Source: Glandiceps talaboti
Taxonomy: Eukaryota > Hemichordata > Enteropneusta > Spengelidae
Length of the DNA stretch: 12,500 bases
NCBI RefSeq assembly: GCF_964340395.1
Contig: NC_135571.1
Location: 7,430,453-7,442,952, forward strand
Direction: 5' to 3'
Part shown: positions 1 to 7,964 of the stretch, in pieces
Numbering within the stretch: the stretch's first letter is position 1
Layout: each line of letters begins with the position of its first letter
Program-made: the position numbers and the translations under genes
The notes under the pieces: model-generated
The model's database searches: none
What the model was told of the DNA's origin: nothing
The model's input: the letters and a program-made list of their open reading frames with translations, nothing else

Positions 1-3
1 TAC

Positions 4-94
4 CTTCAGCGATAGTTTTCCTTTCTTCTAAAGTGGTTTTATAGGTCGTTAAACTGTTCGTAAAATTTAGCAATGTCCTGGCAGTTTCGATGAT
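4..94 (-). CDS. Exon 6: probable helical, GAIN-like segment, gene continues off the left edge
   Basis: A 91-nt candidate exon with acceptor ttctcttatag|ATCATC and donor GCTGAAG|gta at the window edge. It enters in phase 0, exactly as exon 5 requires, and leaves in phase 1. It reads IIETARTLLNFTNSL, then TTYKTTLEERKTIAE. It has an N-glycosylation sequon (NFT) and amphipathic helical spacing. Following a Thr-rich stalk, this resembles the helical subdomain at the start of adhesion-GPCR GAIN regions, but such short helices are not diagnostic. The only hard evidence is splice consensus at both ends, an open frame and matching phase. The receptor interpretation is inference, because the Cys/Trp GPS motif and transmembrane segments, if present, lie outside the window. 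Confidence 0.45.
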
Positions 95-390
95 CTATAA
101 GAGAACATACCGAGACATAATTATCAATTCTTTATGTTGCCATTTGCTTTGTAAAGGTAGGCAACATAGTGATTTTATGGTGACCTACTCTACGATAAGA
201 CTCCGATAACATTAAAGGCAGATAAGAAACATTTTCATAATGTGGTCATTCATACTTAAAATGTGTTGTTGACCTAAACGATAATTTAAAGCAAGGCTGT
301 GTTTCACCTGTTGAGGGATTATTTCTGATAGAAACATTCAATGCATATTCAAATTAAAGCTAAATATTAGGAGAAACATTAATATCAAAC
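95..390 (-). other. Intron 5
   Basis: A 296-nt intron between exons 5 and 6, GT at 390-389 and AG at 96-95. No repeat or additional exon was recognised in it. Confidence 0.45.
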
Positions 391-719
391 CTGGGTCTCT
401 GAAATTTCCGAACTTGAATTCGGAGCCAATGAGTTTGCGATTAAATGTATGGCAGTCACAATGTCTAATGTGTTCTCCCCTGTACGCTGTAACGTTGCCG
501 TTGCCGCTGCTGTTACTGTTGTTGTTAGTTCAAATAGCGTTGTTATCTTTGTTGATGGAACCATTGCTGTTGTCGTCTGTGCAGGTGTTGGTATTGATGT
601 TGTTGTTTGTGCAGGTGTTGATGATGTTGTTATTGGTGTTGTAGTTTGTGCAGGTGTTGGTGTTGTTGTGAATGTTGTTGATAGCGTTGTTGTTGCATCT
701 GTTGTTGTTGTAAATGGTA
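391..719 (-). CDS. Exon 5: Thr-rich mucin-like stalk
   Basis: A 329-nt exon with acceptor ttttctcaacag|TACCA (phase 1) and donor ACCCAG|gtttga (phase 0). The first roughly 75 residues are dominated by Thr with Pro, Ser and Ala, in a quasi-repeat containing PAQTTT three times. The corresponding plus-strand repeat TGTGCAGGTGTTG is at 578-590, 608-620 and 647-659. Such segments are usually heavily O-glycosylated, extended stalks. The last roughly 30 residues change character (LDIVTAIHLIANSLAP, then NSSSEISETQ), looking helical and bearing an N-glycosylation sequon. The frame stays open upstream of the acceptor, but the sequence there is not low-complexity and lacks coding character. The donor is acceptable but not strong. 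In-frame reading past it meets TGA at once. Confidence 0.6.
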
Positions 720-862
720 CTGTTGAGAAAACAGCAAAATATACATAAAATAAAAGACGTACTTTTATAAGAAGTTGAGCAGTTATTAAGATTTCGAAAC
801 AAACAGATACCCGAACTATTTTTCCTAATGTCTCCTTTAGCTGAAAAAGAGACGATCCATTT

Positions 863-920
863 GATAAATTTGTCATCATATGTTTATCTTTATTTTTGTT
901 TTTTACGAAGGTCAAAGATA
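863..920 (+). repeat. Local repeat R1, copy a
   Basis: About 58 nt containing AAATTTGTCATCATATGTTTATC and a T-rich stretch followed by ACGAAGGTCA. It matches 1214-1269 in the same orientation with scattered substitutions and small indels. No known family was recognised. Confidence 0.6.
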
Positions 921-984
921 TCAATTTATATTTCTTCTCTAGCTGGTAGAGAAACCACCCATAATAGGGAAATTGCAAAGCCAC

Positions 985-1091
985 CATGTTGAATGTTGCA
1001 TCATGGGAAATGTGATAATAAATACTAATCGATGAGTATTGTAAACAATGTTGATACATTGTTTGTAACCACAAATAATCAATTCATAGTT
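985..1091 (+). repeat. Direct repeat R2, copy a (left of the propeller exon)
   Basis: The first 46 nt differ from copy b (2427-2511) at only 3 positions, and both share the core GCATCATGGGAAATGTGA. The match resumes at ATAATCAATTCATAGTT after an insertion of about 23 nt. The copy contains a partial inverted repeat, AATACT/AGTATT (1021-1026 and 1035-1040). Confidence 0.8.
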
Positions 1092-1213
1092 ACCCTAACA
1101 ATTGTGGGTGGTTGTTTTTTTCAGTAGCTCCAGATTAGGTACTACAATAACCACAGATAATCCCATAGTCCTTTGTGTCTGGCATGATCAGTCTGTATTG
1201 CAAGTTCCCTATT

Positions 1214-1269
1214 GGGTAAATTTGTTATCTTATGTTTATCTCTTTTTTTTTACAAAGGTCACCCAGATA
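1214..1269 (+). repeat. Local repeat R1, copy b
   Basis: Contains AAATTTGTTATCTTATG, then TTTATCTC, a T run and ACAAAGGTCA. It is collinear with copy a at 863-920. It lies between copy a and the propeller exon. Confidence 0.6.
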
Positions 1270-1495
1270 AGAGGAGTGAAGGCACAGTAAGGATCTGACA
1301 ATGTTATTTTGTCGGTGCAGTTGATACGAATGATAAGAAGCTAAAGTATTCATATATCAAGTTTACAAGCATGCAAATCAAGAGGTATTCTAGAACTGGA
1401 CGATAGATTGTTGTATTTCTTCATCCCCATGTTATGACACTCATGGATATCGTTGAAACATATTACCAACTTTTTACAAAGGTTAGCATACTTAC

Positions 1496-2101
1496 TTTTA
1501 TCAACGAATGCAGTAGATATCACACATCGGCTATTTGGTATTTCACCTTGCCAAGGTGAATTATATGTATCTCTTATCCAAAAACCACATGTACGACCAA
1601 TACCAACTAATGTGCCATCTTGATCAATAGATATGTCAGAGACGCTGCTAGTTGCGTCAGTTTTTGTCCATACTCCCTCCACGCCAGGACGAATGTACAA
1701 GTTACCACCGTCTTCTGATCCAACGCCAATAAAACCACCATTGTAGGGCAATGCTGACACAGACTTTATATTACAACTTTGAGCGACTGGACTAGACCAG
1801 AGTCCTTGCACACCTTGACGTGTCAACATACAATTGTCAGTGCTTATACCTATCAATGTACCGTCTTGCAGGGCAGTAATATCTTTTACACAGCAGCTAT
1901 TCGGTATTGGTCCCTCCCACGCTGCAGCGATACGAGTCTTCGTCATGAGTTGGTTATCCGTACCAACACCTACAATAATTCCATCGAACATAACAGTTAT
2001 TGATATCACACAGCAGCAACCAGGAATAGGAGTTTTCCATAATCCCTCGATGCCACTTCTTATGTAGATATTATTGTCACCACCAACACCATACAGCTTT
2101 G
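1496..2101 (-). CDS. Exon 4: five-repeat tectonin/tachylectin-like beta-propeller
   Basis: A 606-nt exon that is phase 1 at both ends, with acceptor ctttttttag|CAAAG and an excellent donor AAAA|gtaagtat. It encodes about 201 residues in five repeats of 39-43 residues. Each repeat begins with a hydrophobic-G-V/I-G/S box (LYGVG, IVGVG, LIGIS, FIGVG, LVGIG), then usually a D/N pair, an aromatic or aliphatic position before Thr/Arg, and a Trp followed about three residues later by PIP or a variant. It ends with a V-x-S/D-I strand and DGT. The repeat Trps are at protein positions 161, 201, 241, 284 and 323. This pattern is that of tectonin or tachylectin-2-like carbohydrate-binding propellers. Five units would suit a five-bladed fold. 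Reading past the donor leads only to a non-repeat tail ending in a stop at about 1350, which supports the splice. Membership in the same transcript as the CTLD rests on phase and collinearity. Confidence 0.72.
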
Positions 2102-2413
2102 CTAAAAAAAGATTGCACGGAGGTGAGTAAAAAAATATTGTATTTGCGTTTGGCACATGCTGGGCGGCGTTGTATTCTTTCTACTGAAGATTTGTTTAGA
2201 TGGAATAGTAGGTAGGGATATGATCCCAGATGTTTGCACAACATTCTAGTTTTCATCGGACCAGGCGTTTGTAGACATTTTATGTGATGGCTTTGTCATT
2301 AATCCCAAACGAATATACAATTGTAGTAAATGTACGTCGTAGATATTATACGGCGTTAAACGATAAACTTTGTGCGTTATACTGAATGTGTCCATGACAA
2401 ACTTAACTTACAA

Positions 2414-2427
2414 CCCCCCCCCCCCCC
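2414..2427 (+). repeat. Poly-C run (C14)
   Basis: A homopolymer of about 14 C directly beside repeat R2b. The exact length may be affected by sequencing error. Confidence 0.9.
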
Positions 2428-2511
2428 ATGATGAATGTGGCATCATGGGAAATGTGACAATAAATACTAATCAATTAATTAGTATTGTAAACAGATAATC
2501 AATTCATAGTT
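2427..2511 (+). repeat. Direct repeat R2, copy b (right of the propeller exon)
   Basis: The second copy of the repeat at 985-1091, in the same orientation. It contains a perfect 9-bp inverted repeat, AATACTAAT (2463-2471) and ATTAGTATT (2478-2486), with a 6-nt loop. It is bounded on the left by a C14 run and followed on the right, at 2540-2552, by a G13 run. Confidence 0.8.
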
Positions 2512-2539
2512 CAGGGCCGTAGCCTGACCAAATTGCCAA

Positions 2540-2552
2540 GGGGGGGGGGGGG
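2540..2552 (+). repeat. Poly-G run (G13)
   Basis: A homopolymer of about 13 G, preceded by CAGGGCCGTAGCCTGACC (2512-2529). That combination resembles the terminal sequences of several invertebrate DNA transposons, although no matching opposite end was found. Confidence 0.85.
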
Positions 2553-3301
2553 CAGAACTTTGTCTTGGTGCAATCATGTATTTAAAATTTAGAAAAGTGC
2601 TAATTTACATAACTTTACATACAATTTACATAATATATATTTTAGCATACGCAATGAAATATCATATGTAAGGTCAGAAAAAATAAAAAAATGCTTGTCA
2701 ATGGGTAACCTAACCCATCACATTGGGTAAGTAGGTCGATTTCATTTTTTCACAATGCTTGACAAGGTTAAACAAACCATATATAAAGATAGCAAAATAT
2801 TGCAGGTCGAGTTTAGATAGAACTTATTCATTCATCTTGATACTATCTCATGCAATTTGTCTGCATAGCTACAGTTAGGAAATGTACACAATTTACGGTT
2901 AAACAAATGGTGTAGTTCCTCTCACCCTCTCTTCTAAAAAAATGGTAAGCCCCGCCAATTGAAACTCAAGCATTATTTTAGCCACCCCTTCTGTCACCTA
3001 CACTACAGTGGAGATATAAAATCATATGGTACAACGATGCATTGGAAGGAGTCAACTCCAAAAGTGAAAAAAATGAAAATAAGTGTATGAGACCATTTAG
3101 AGATATAAAATATCAAACCATAGACATAATAAAATACCAGAATTGGAACAATTATGCTATGCATTATCTGGAAGTGCATTTGTTGTGGCAAAGCTGAAAG
3201 ATATTATGCGAATGTGCACATGGTAAATGACTTCTCCTGAAGTTTAATTTCGTTCCAAAAATCACGAATAAAGAGCAAAACATTTCAAGACTTTAAGACT
3301 T

Positions 3302-3302
<1 letters not shown>

Positions 3303-3348
<46 letters not shown>
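3303..3348 (+). repeat. (TAA)n microsatellite, probable LINE 3' tail
   Basis: About 15 uninterrupted TAA units. Read on the minus strand this is a (TTA)n tract lying immediately after the LINE's 3' untranslated part, where many non-LTR elements carry a simple-sequence tail. Confidence 0.85.
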
Positions 3349-4525
3349 TTATTCTCAAATTAATGATAATAATACATAGCAGTTTTTTTTATATACATTG
3401 TACTGTAGAGAAAAAGACTGAAAAATAGTTGGTCAAGCAACTAATCGAGTTCAGCCTCGTTACAATATTTATATATATTTTTTTTTTTACAAAATCAGTT
3501 ATTTGACGTGTTCCTATTTTAAACGCAGTTCATGAAAAACACACTGAGTAAGAAAAATGAAAACAAAAACACAGCGAAAGAAAGAAACGCATACAAAAGT
3601 ATAAATCCAATACACCAACAGAATATATACATATACATAGTGATCAATGTAAAGACAAATTATGAATTTAACAACAAGTAGTCCTTGAAATCGAGTTTAA
3701 ACTTGTTTCTTGAATGGATATCTTAAATGTGTTCTGGAATACTGTTCCACACCATGGGAACAACAAATTTGATGGATGTTTGGCCTAATCTACTCTTGAA
3801 TTTAGGGGGGGGGGGGTGAAGTATATTTCGATCTTTTGAACGAGTTCCATAAACATGTTCTAAATGGGTAAAATACGATTTAAAATGCGATGGGAGTCTG
3901 TCGTGAAGTGCGTCATGTACGAAAATTGCGACCTGTAGCTTGAATTGATTGTATATATTGAGAATCTTGAGTTTTTTTAATAAAGGGGCACTGTGGGAAT
4001 TATATTTGTTGACTGAAATAATGCGTACAATCCGTTTTTGAATAACAAAAATATCATTTAGAAATGATTTAAACGTACTTCCCCATACCTCTAAGCCAAA
4101 TGAAATGTGAGGTAAAATGTGAAACAATATATCTTAATTTGTAGAAGATTCCAGTCAACCTACAAATTTTCTTTTTTACACCTATAATGTGACTTTTCCA
4201 TTTTAACTGATTGTCCATTAGAACCCCAATAAAAGATGTACAATCAACTTCATTCAGTTTAACACCCTTACGATAAACACTGCCCTCATCGTTCCTGACT
4301 ATTTGTTTTCCCCCAATGAGCATGTAAACTGTCTTTGCTGCATTGATGGTCAATTTATTCACATCACACCACTGAATCACTTTTGAAAATTCTGAATTAA
4401 TGGTATCAAGGTAATGTAAATTTAATATACGCGTAGCATGAAATAGGTTAGAGTCATCGGCATACAGCCTAAAATTGAAAATGTCTGAAGAATTTGGAAT
4501 GTCATTTATATAGATTAGAAAGAAA
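3349..4525 (-). pseudogene. 5'-truncated, frameshifted non-LTR retrotransposon (LINE) reverse transcriptase
   Basis: A remnant of the C-terminal half of a jockey/CR1-like reverse transcriptase. Homology begins abruptly at about 4520 with LIYINDIP, followed by the catalytic-site box YADDSNLF, the WCDVNKLTINAAKT segment (thumb region) and a VKKKICRLTGIFYKLRY segment. At about 4121-4131 the frame shifts and roughly 10-15 residues seem to be missing. The reading continues with ILPHISFGLEVWG, QKRIVRII and GQTSIK, then VWNSIPEHI. A TAA near 3723 interrupts the expected C-terminus. In-frame residues continue beyond it (DIHSRNKFKLDFKDYLL) to a second stop at 3662-3660. A 3' untranslated part to about 3349 leads to the (TAA)n tail. 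It lacks the first half of the RT domain, any endonuclease and ORF1, so it is a dead copy. It lies in the sense orientation of the host gene. No convincing target-site duplication was found. Confidence 0.88.
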
Positions 4526-5740
4526 AAACTTTTGTTCAATTCTTTTTAGTGCACATTGGGTATTTAATCTCAATTCAAGCTTGTATGCAACATCAGAGCC
4601 AAGTAAACCACTGTATAATATATTATATAATTTGGAATAGACTCAAATGTATATTGTTACATGTACTATTCAGAAAATATAAAGAAATATCCTTAATTTT
4701 GAAAAAAAATGCGAAGCTCGCATGAGGATATATTGCCCATCACCAGAAAAAAAATATATGGGTAGGTTGAACAGCTTTTTCATTTTTTTCTGGCCGAATG
4801 TCGTATCTTTCAAAGTAGTTGCCGAAAAGATGTCACTTTCAAAGTAAGCAAAGTAAAAAAATTGATGGTGCTTTCTCAAATAAGTAACACAACAAAATAA
4901 TCATTTTCTTTGCCCAACTCCCAAAACTGTTATGGCCTCGTTTCTGGCGGAACCCAAGGTGAACTCAGTGAATTCTCCTTGTCATTATCATTATAATGGA
5001 AATTGAACTTTGGATTTTGATGTCGAAGGTACAACTCTGTTTACAAATTCAGGGCCATTCCTTCCATATCAAATTGTCGCTTCAAAATGAATTGCGGAAT
5101 AACTCTAGTGTCAGTGTGCAATGAGATAGTTATCAAACAACGTTTTAACCAAAGACAACGTCGAACACAATTATTGAAAGAAATATCTTCAAATAGTGGA
5201 TCTTAAAATGCGTACCTAGTTTAATAGTTTTTCAGGGCCACCAAATATTCCAAAAAGAGATCTGCCGTTTTATCAGTATGACATGTTTTAATATAAGGAA
5301 CAAGATGTCAATGAGATCGAGTGCATCTTTGGAGTCACTGCATGCAGCATAACAGGCAACCTCACGTTGAACGACTTTTTCCGCCTTTTACTTTTTTAGT
5401 TTCACTCACTGACATATTAATTGCGACTTGCTTTCTACTAATGAAAGAGATTTCCAAGACTACTGTTACTCGCAGAAAATGCACAGTGCATGTGCGCACT
5501 TCTTTTGAACTTTCCCGCCCAAAGAATTTTTAATTTGCTGCAAAAAGTTACAATTTTTAACTGGACACATTTTAATTCGAAGTTAAGCCAGTGTACAATA
5601 GCGATATAAAATACTACATATAAGCCATGAGTCAGTGTACAGTCACTTTAGTGAACTATCCATTGAAATCGCGCATTCTAGGAATCGTCACGTAAGTAAC
5701 GATTTTAATAGCATCGCTATGTATTCAAATAGTACCTTAC

Positions 5741-5808
5741 CTTCCTTTTCGCAAAGATAATTACGTTGATAAGAACAATCTGCGTCATCCCAGGCATTGT
5801 AGTATTTC
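5741..5808 (-). CDS. Exon 3: C-terminal end of the C-type lectin domain
   Basis: A 68-nt exon between a tttacacag acceptor and a GAAG|gtaaggt donor, too short to stand out as an open reading frame. Its first base completes Trp 117 from exon 2. It then reads KYYNAWDDADC (Cys 128), SYQRNYLC (Cys 136) and EKE, leaving one base (phase 1). This is the standard CTLD ending: a W-x-D-x-x-C segment matching the WND calcium motif (here WDD), then the final hydrophobic-Cys-Glu (LCE). With exon 2 it gives all four conserved cysteines (46, 113, 128, 136), expected to pair 46-136 and 113-128. The exact completion of the domain across the splice is strong evidence for the exon boundaries. Confidence 0.85.
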
Positions 5809-6012
5809 CTGTGTAAAGGGGAATACATAGTAAAAGTTACCAATCGTACTTTTCAGAAAATAGAGTTCTTTATCCGCCCAAGTATATCCACTACTGCCAT
5901 TCTACATGAATGCTTATCATTGTTGTCATGGTTACTCCTTTCATAATTAGCTGGTGGTCGTAATGTGCGCCTATATGTTTTAATCGTGTAAACCACAGTC
6001 AAGTAACAAATT

Positions 6013-6014
<2 letters not shown>

Positions 6015-6070
<56 letters not shown>
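6015..6070 (+). repeat. (GT)28 microsatellite
   Basis: An uninterrupted GT dinucleotide tract of 56 nt within intron 2. Likely length-polymorphic. Confidence 0.97.
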
Positions 6071-6073
<3 letters not shown>

Positions 6074-6940
6074 CAGAAAAGAAAACCCTTCACAGTTTTC
6101 CTTGTATTGTTCAACAGTTATGGCTCCTAAAGCCTGGTCCTTAAATCTTGTAATACTTCATTGTAAGCTCATACTATAGGGTAAAGTACAAATAATGAAT
6201 TTTGTTCTCGCGATTTTCCGGATTTCAAATATTATTTTCTCTACATTTCAAATAAAGTTTAAAATATTGTTTTTTCTGACACCCCCCCCCCTATTTTCTG
6301 CTGTTACCACTGTCCTATCAGAGTTTACCAACTCTGCATTAATCCCAGAACCAAGCACAGGCTAATTGCTCAATTGATGCATGAGTGTAAACATCTACTG
6401 ATTCGACTATAGGCAGTATGCGTAAGTGTGATTGAGAGACAAAATACATTTAAAAAAAACAATTGTTAAATGGATCACATGAACGAAACAAAAACAACAA
6501 TGCAGGACATGTTAGAACCTCATAACAAAGGAGACCCAACCACTTTCACAATAACAATGACGAAAACATGTATATATGGTAACCCAATATTTGAAGTTGC
6601 CAATTTCATGAATTGGATGAATTACATTGAATAGTACATGAAATGCCCAGGTCATGAAATGGTTAAATGAATATTGGTCAGTGTGTGAAATGGCCGTTTG
6701 GATACCTGCTATTCGTGGTATGCTATGAAAAGGTCTAAGTCCAAGTTCTACTGGCCCGGCATGAAAATGTGATTTCTTTGAGATGCAATAATCCCCTTTT
6801 CTAAGGTATATATGAGTGGACGATTTCCATAAAAATGACTAGTGCCTCTTAAACATACAGATAACTCAAAGTACTGAAGTCATATTTTTAATTTGGTAGT
6901 ATTAAAATTATACTTTCTTATTAGCATAACCTATATCATA

Positions 6941-7035
6941 GAAAAATGATGGCAATTTCGACGTTTTAACTTCTATTTCGAGCACATCATAACCAGTGAC
7001 GTAGACGTGGGTTGTCATGACGTAGAGCAATAGGT
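6941..7035 (+). repeat. Dispersed repeat R3, copy a, with two 21-bp tandem units
   Basis: Matches 8660-8769 in the same orientation. Shared landmarks are GG[CT]AATTT, ACGTTTT and ATTTCGA, ending in tandem units that contain TGACGTAGA. Here two units are visible, 6994-7014 and 7015-7035. No known family was recognised. Confidence 0.65.
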
Positions 7036-7146
7036 GTACTTAATCCACAGTTTCTGTTCAAAGACAATATCTTAGCTTGTGCGTGGTATAATGTGAATTA
7101 CACAAAGTTAAACCAAATGTAATCTGAAGTCTGTGTAACAACCTAC

Positions 7147-7414
7147 CAAATTTGCAAACATCCATCACCTGTTGGTTGGTTAGGAGCCCAGTGGTGATAT
7201 GCTGTCAATGTATCCCCTTCAGTTGTAACGACTGTACCGTTCGCTTGCATTATCCCATTAATCCAAGTATTTGGCAAACCATAGTCATCCAACACTTGTA
7301 TTATTTCAGCATGTTTTTCTGAGTCTGTATCTATGGCCAACACCATTCCGATATCACTGCAAGCTACCCTTGCCATGTCGAATGTTTTTAGGCTGTTACC
7401 AGGAATCAAGTCAA
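7147..7414 (-). CDS. Exon 2: C-type lectin domain, main part
   Basis: This exon encodes residues 28 (split) to 116 plus two bases of Trp 117. The acceptor is tttttag-like (ttttag|TTGAC) and the donor is TTTG|gtaggt, phase 2. CTLD landmarks in order: an alpha-1 helix segment FDMARVAC (Cys 46), GMVLAIDTDSEK (the usual LAxIxSxxE position), WINGI (residues 78-82, the WIGL position), HHWAPNQPTGDGC (residues 101-113, the loop before Cys 113) and LQIW. The sugar-specificity position reads QPT rather than the canonical EPN or QPD, so calcium-dependent sugar binding is uncertain. The N-terminal beta-1 strand that normally precedes the first helix, with its Trp and CY pair, is not encoded here. That suggests a short form or a missed small exon in the 550-nt intron upstream. 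The CTLD identification itself is firm. Confidence 0.88.
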
Positions 7415-7964
7415 CTAAAATTTAAAGAACATTAAAGGGTTTTGAAGAACGTGTTTTTATTTGCCTATACGTTAGTTTTTGAGTGTTTTATATATGATGT
7501 TCTATCAGAGTATTGACGTCACTTCGTTTGTGCAATTGTACATGAAGAAGAATACCCGACAACAACGAGTTTCATGTTAAAAATGATGTAAACGATTGTC
7601 TTTACATAGAATGATGTATTAGCGATCATCCATAGACTTGGGTACATGTTTTCTCTGAGGCAGTGAAGTCTGTGCACAAAATAGCTTCATCCCTCAAGAA
7701 ACGCAGAAAGCTACTCATGTTAACGTAAATATTGCTTTGAATAGCGTCCATTCTAAGCAAATAGATAATACATGCATTAATGAAGTAAACATGCATTTAA
7801 ATTCAAATTTGTTTAAACACTTACCTTCGTGTTTTTTGTTTCTTAAAAATAATCTTCGAGAATCTAGCTGCTTCCCATTGATTTTCATATGTGGTTATAT
7901 ATAACCGATATATAAAATGTTAGCTTATACTAAAAAAATAGAAAATGTAAAAATGTATATTTAC
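7415..7964 (-). other. Intron 1
   Basis: A 550-nt phase-1 intron between the signal-peptide and CTLD exons, donor gtaaatat and acceptor aaattttag. A strong unused donor-like site, GAAG|gtaagtg, occurs at 7825/7824. No open exon with a supported acceptor could be placed before it. Confidence 0.6.

Larger units (their letters stand above)
720..1495 (-). other. Intron 4, with local repeats
   Basis: A 776-nt intron between the propeller and stalk exons. The donor is gtaagtat and the acceptor is a pyrimidine-rich ttttctcaacag. It contains two copies of one short repeat (863-920 and 1214-1269) and the left copy of another (985-1091). A 7-bp inverted repeat, TTCTCTA/TAGAGAA, sits at 935-953. No coding signal was seen. 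Confidence 0.55.
2102..5740 (-). other. Intron 3, hosting a LINE fragment
   Basis: A 3639-nt intron between the CTLD and propeller exons. The donor is gtaaggta at 5740 and the acceptor is a T-rich ttttttag at 2103-2102. It contains repeat R2b, the C14 and G13 runs, and the LINE remnant with its microsatellite tail. The stretches 2560-3300 and 4540-5740 show no feature I can support. A missing CTLD or propeller exon could hide here, but none was found. Confidence 0.55.
5809..7146 (-). other. Intron 2, splitting the CTLD
   Basis: A 1338-nt phase-2 intron inside the lectin domain, between LQI and W(K)YY. It carries the (GT)28 tract and a dispersed-repeat copy (6941-7035). Nothing else was recognised. 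Confidence 0.75.

Noticed and set aside
414-748. Plus-strand open frames rich in Val/Leu opposite the Thr-rich exon
   Set aside because: They are antisense readings of ACA/ACT-rich codons. The hydrophobic look follows from GTT repeats, and the minus strand has splice sites and a sensible phase.
720-1074. Upstream in-frame extension of the Thr-rich frame, starting with an ATG at 1074
   Set aside because: The extension lacks low-complexity or domain character, contains repeat R2a sequence, and is separated by a good acceptor at 721-720. It is treated as intron.
1350-1495. C-terminal extension of the propeller frame to a stop at 1350
   Set aside because: It departs from the repeat pattern just past a near-consensus donor, AAAA|gtaagtat. 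It could be an intron-retention terminus, but the spliced form is favoured.
1779-2067. Plus-strand open frames opposite the propeller exon
   Set aside because: Antisense shadows of the propeller coding sequence, with no domain features.
4670-4879. Minus-strand 69-codon open frame rich in Phe/Lys
   Set aside because: AT-rich chance frame without motifs, not matching LINE sequence or the phase chain of the host gene.
5321-5533. Plus-strand 70-codon open frame
   Set aside because: No signal peptide, domain or splice context, and the amino-acid make-up looks random. It lies within intron 3 of the minus-strand gene.
7620-7670. Possible exon with acceptor actgcctcag in intron 1
   Set aside because: In the required phase it meets a stop after nine codons (TGT ACC CAA GTC TAT GGA TGA), so it cannot supply the missing CTLD strand.
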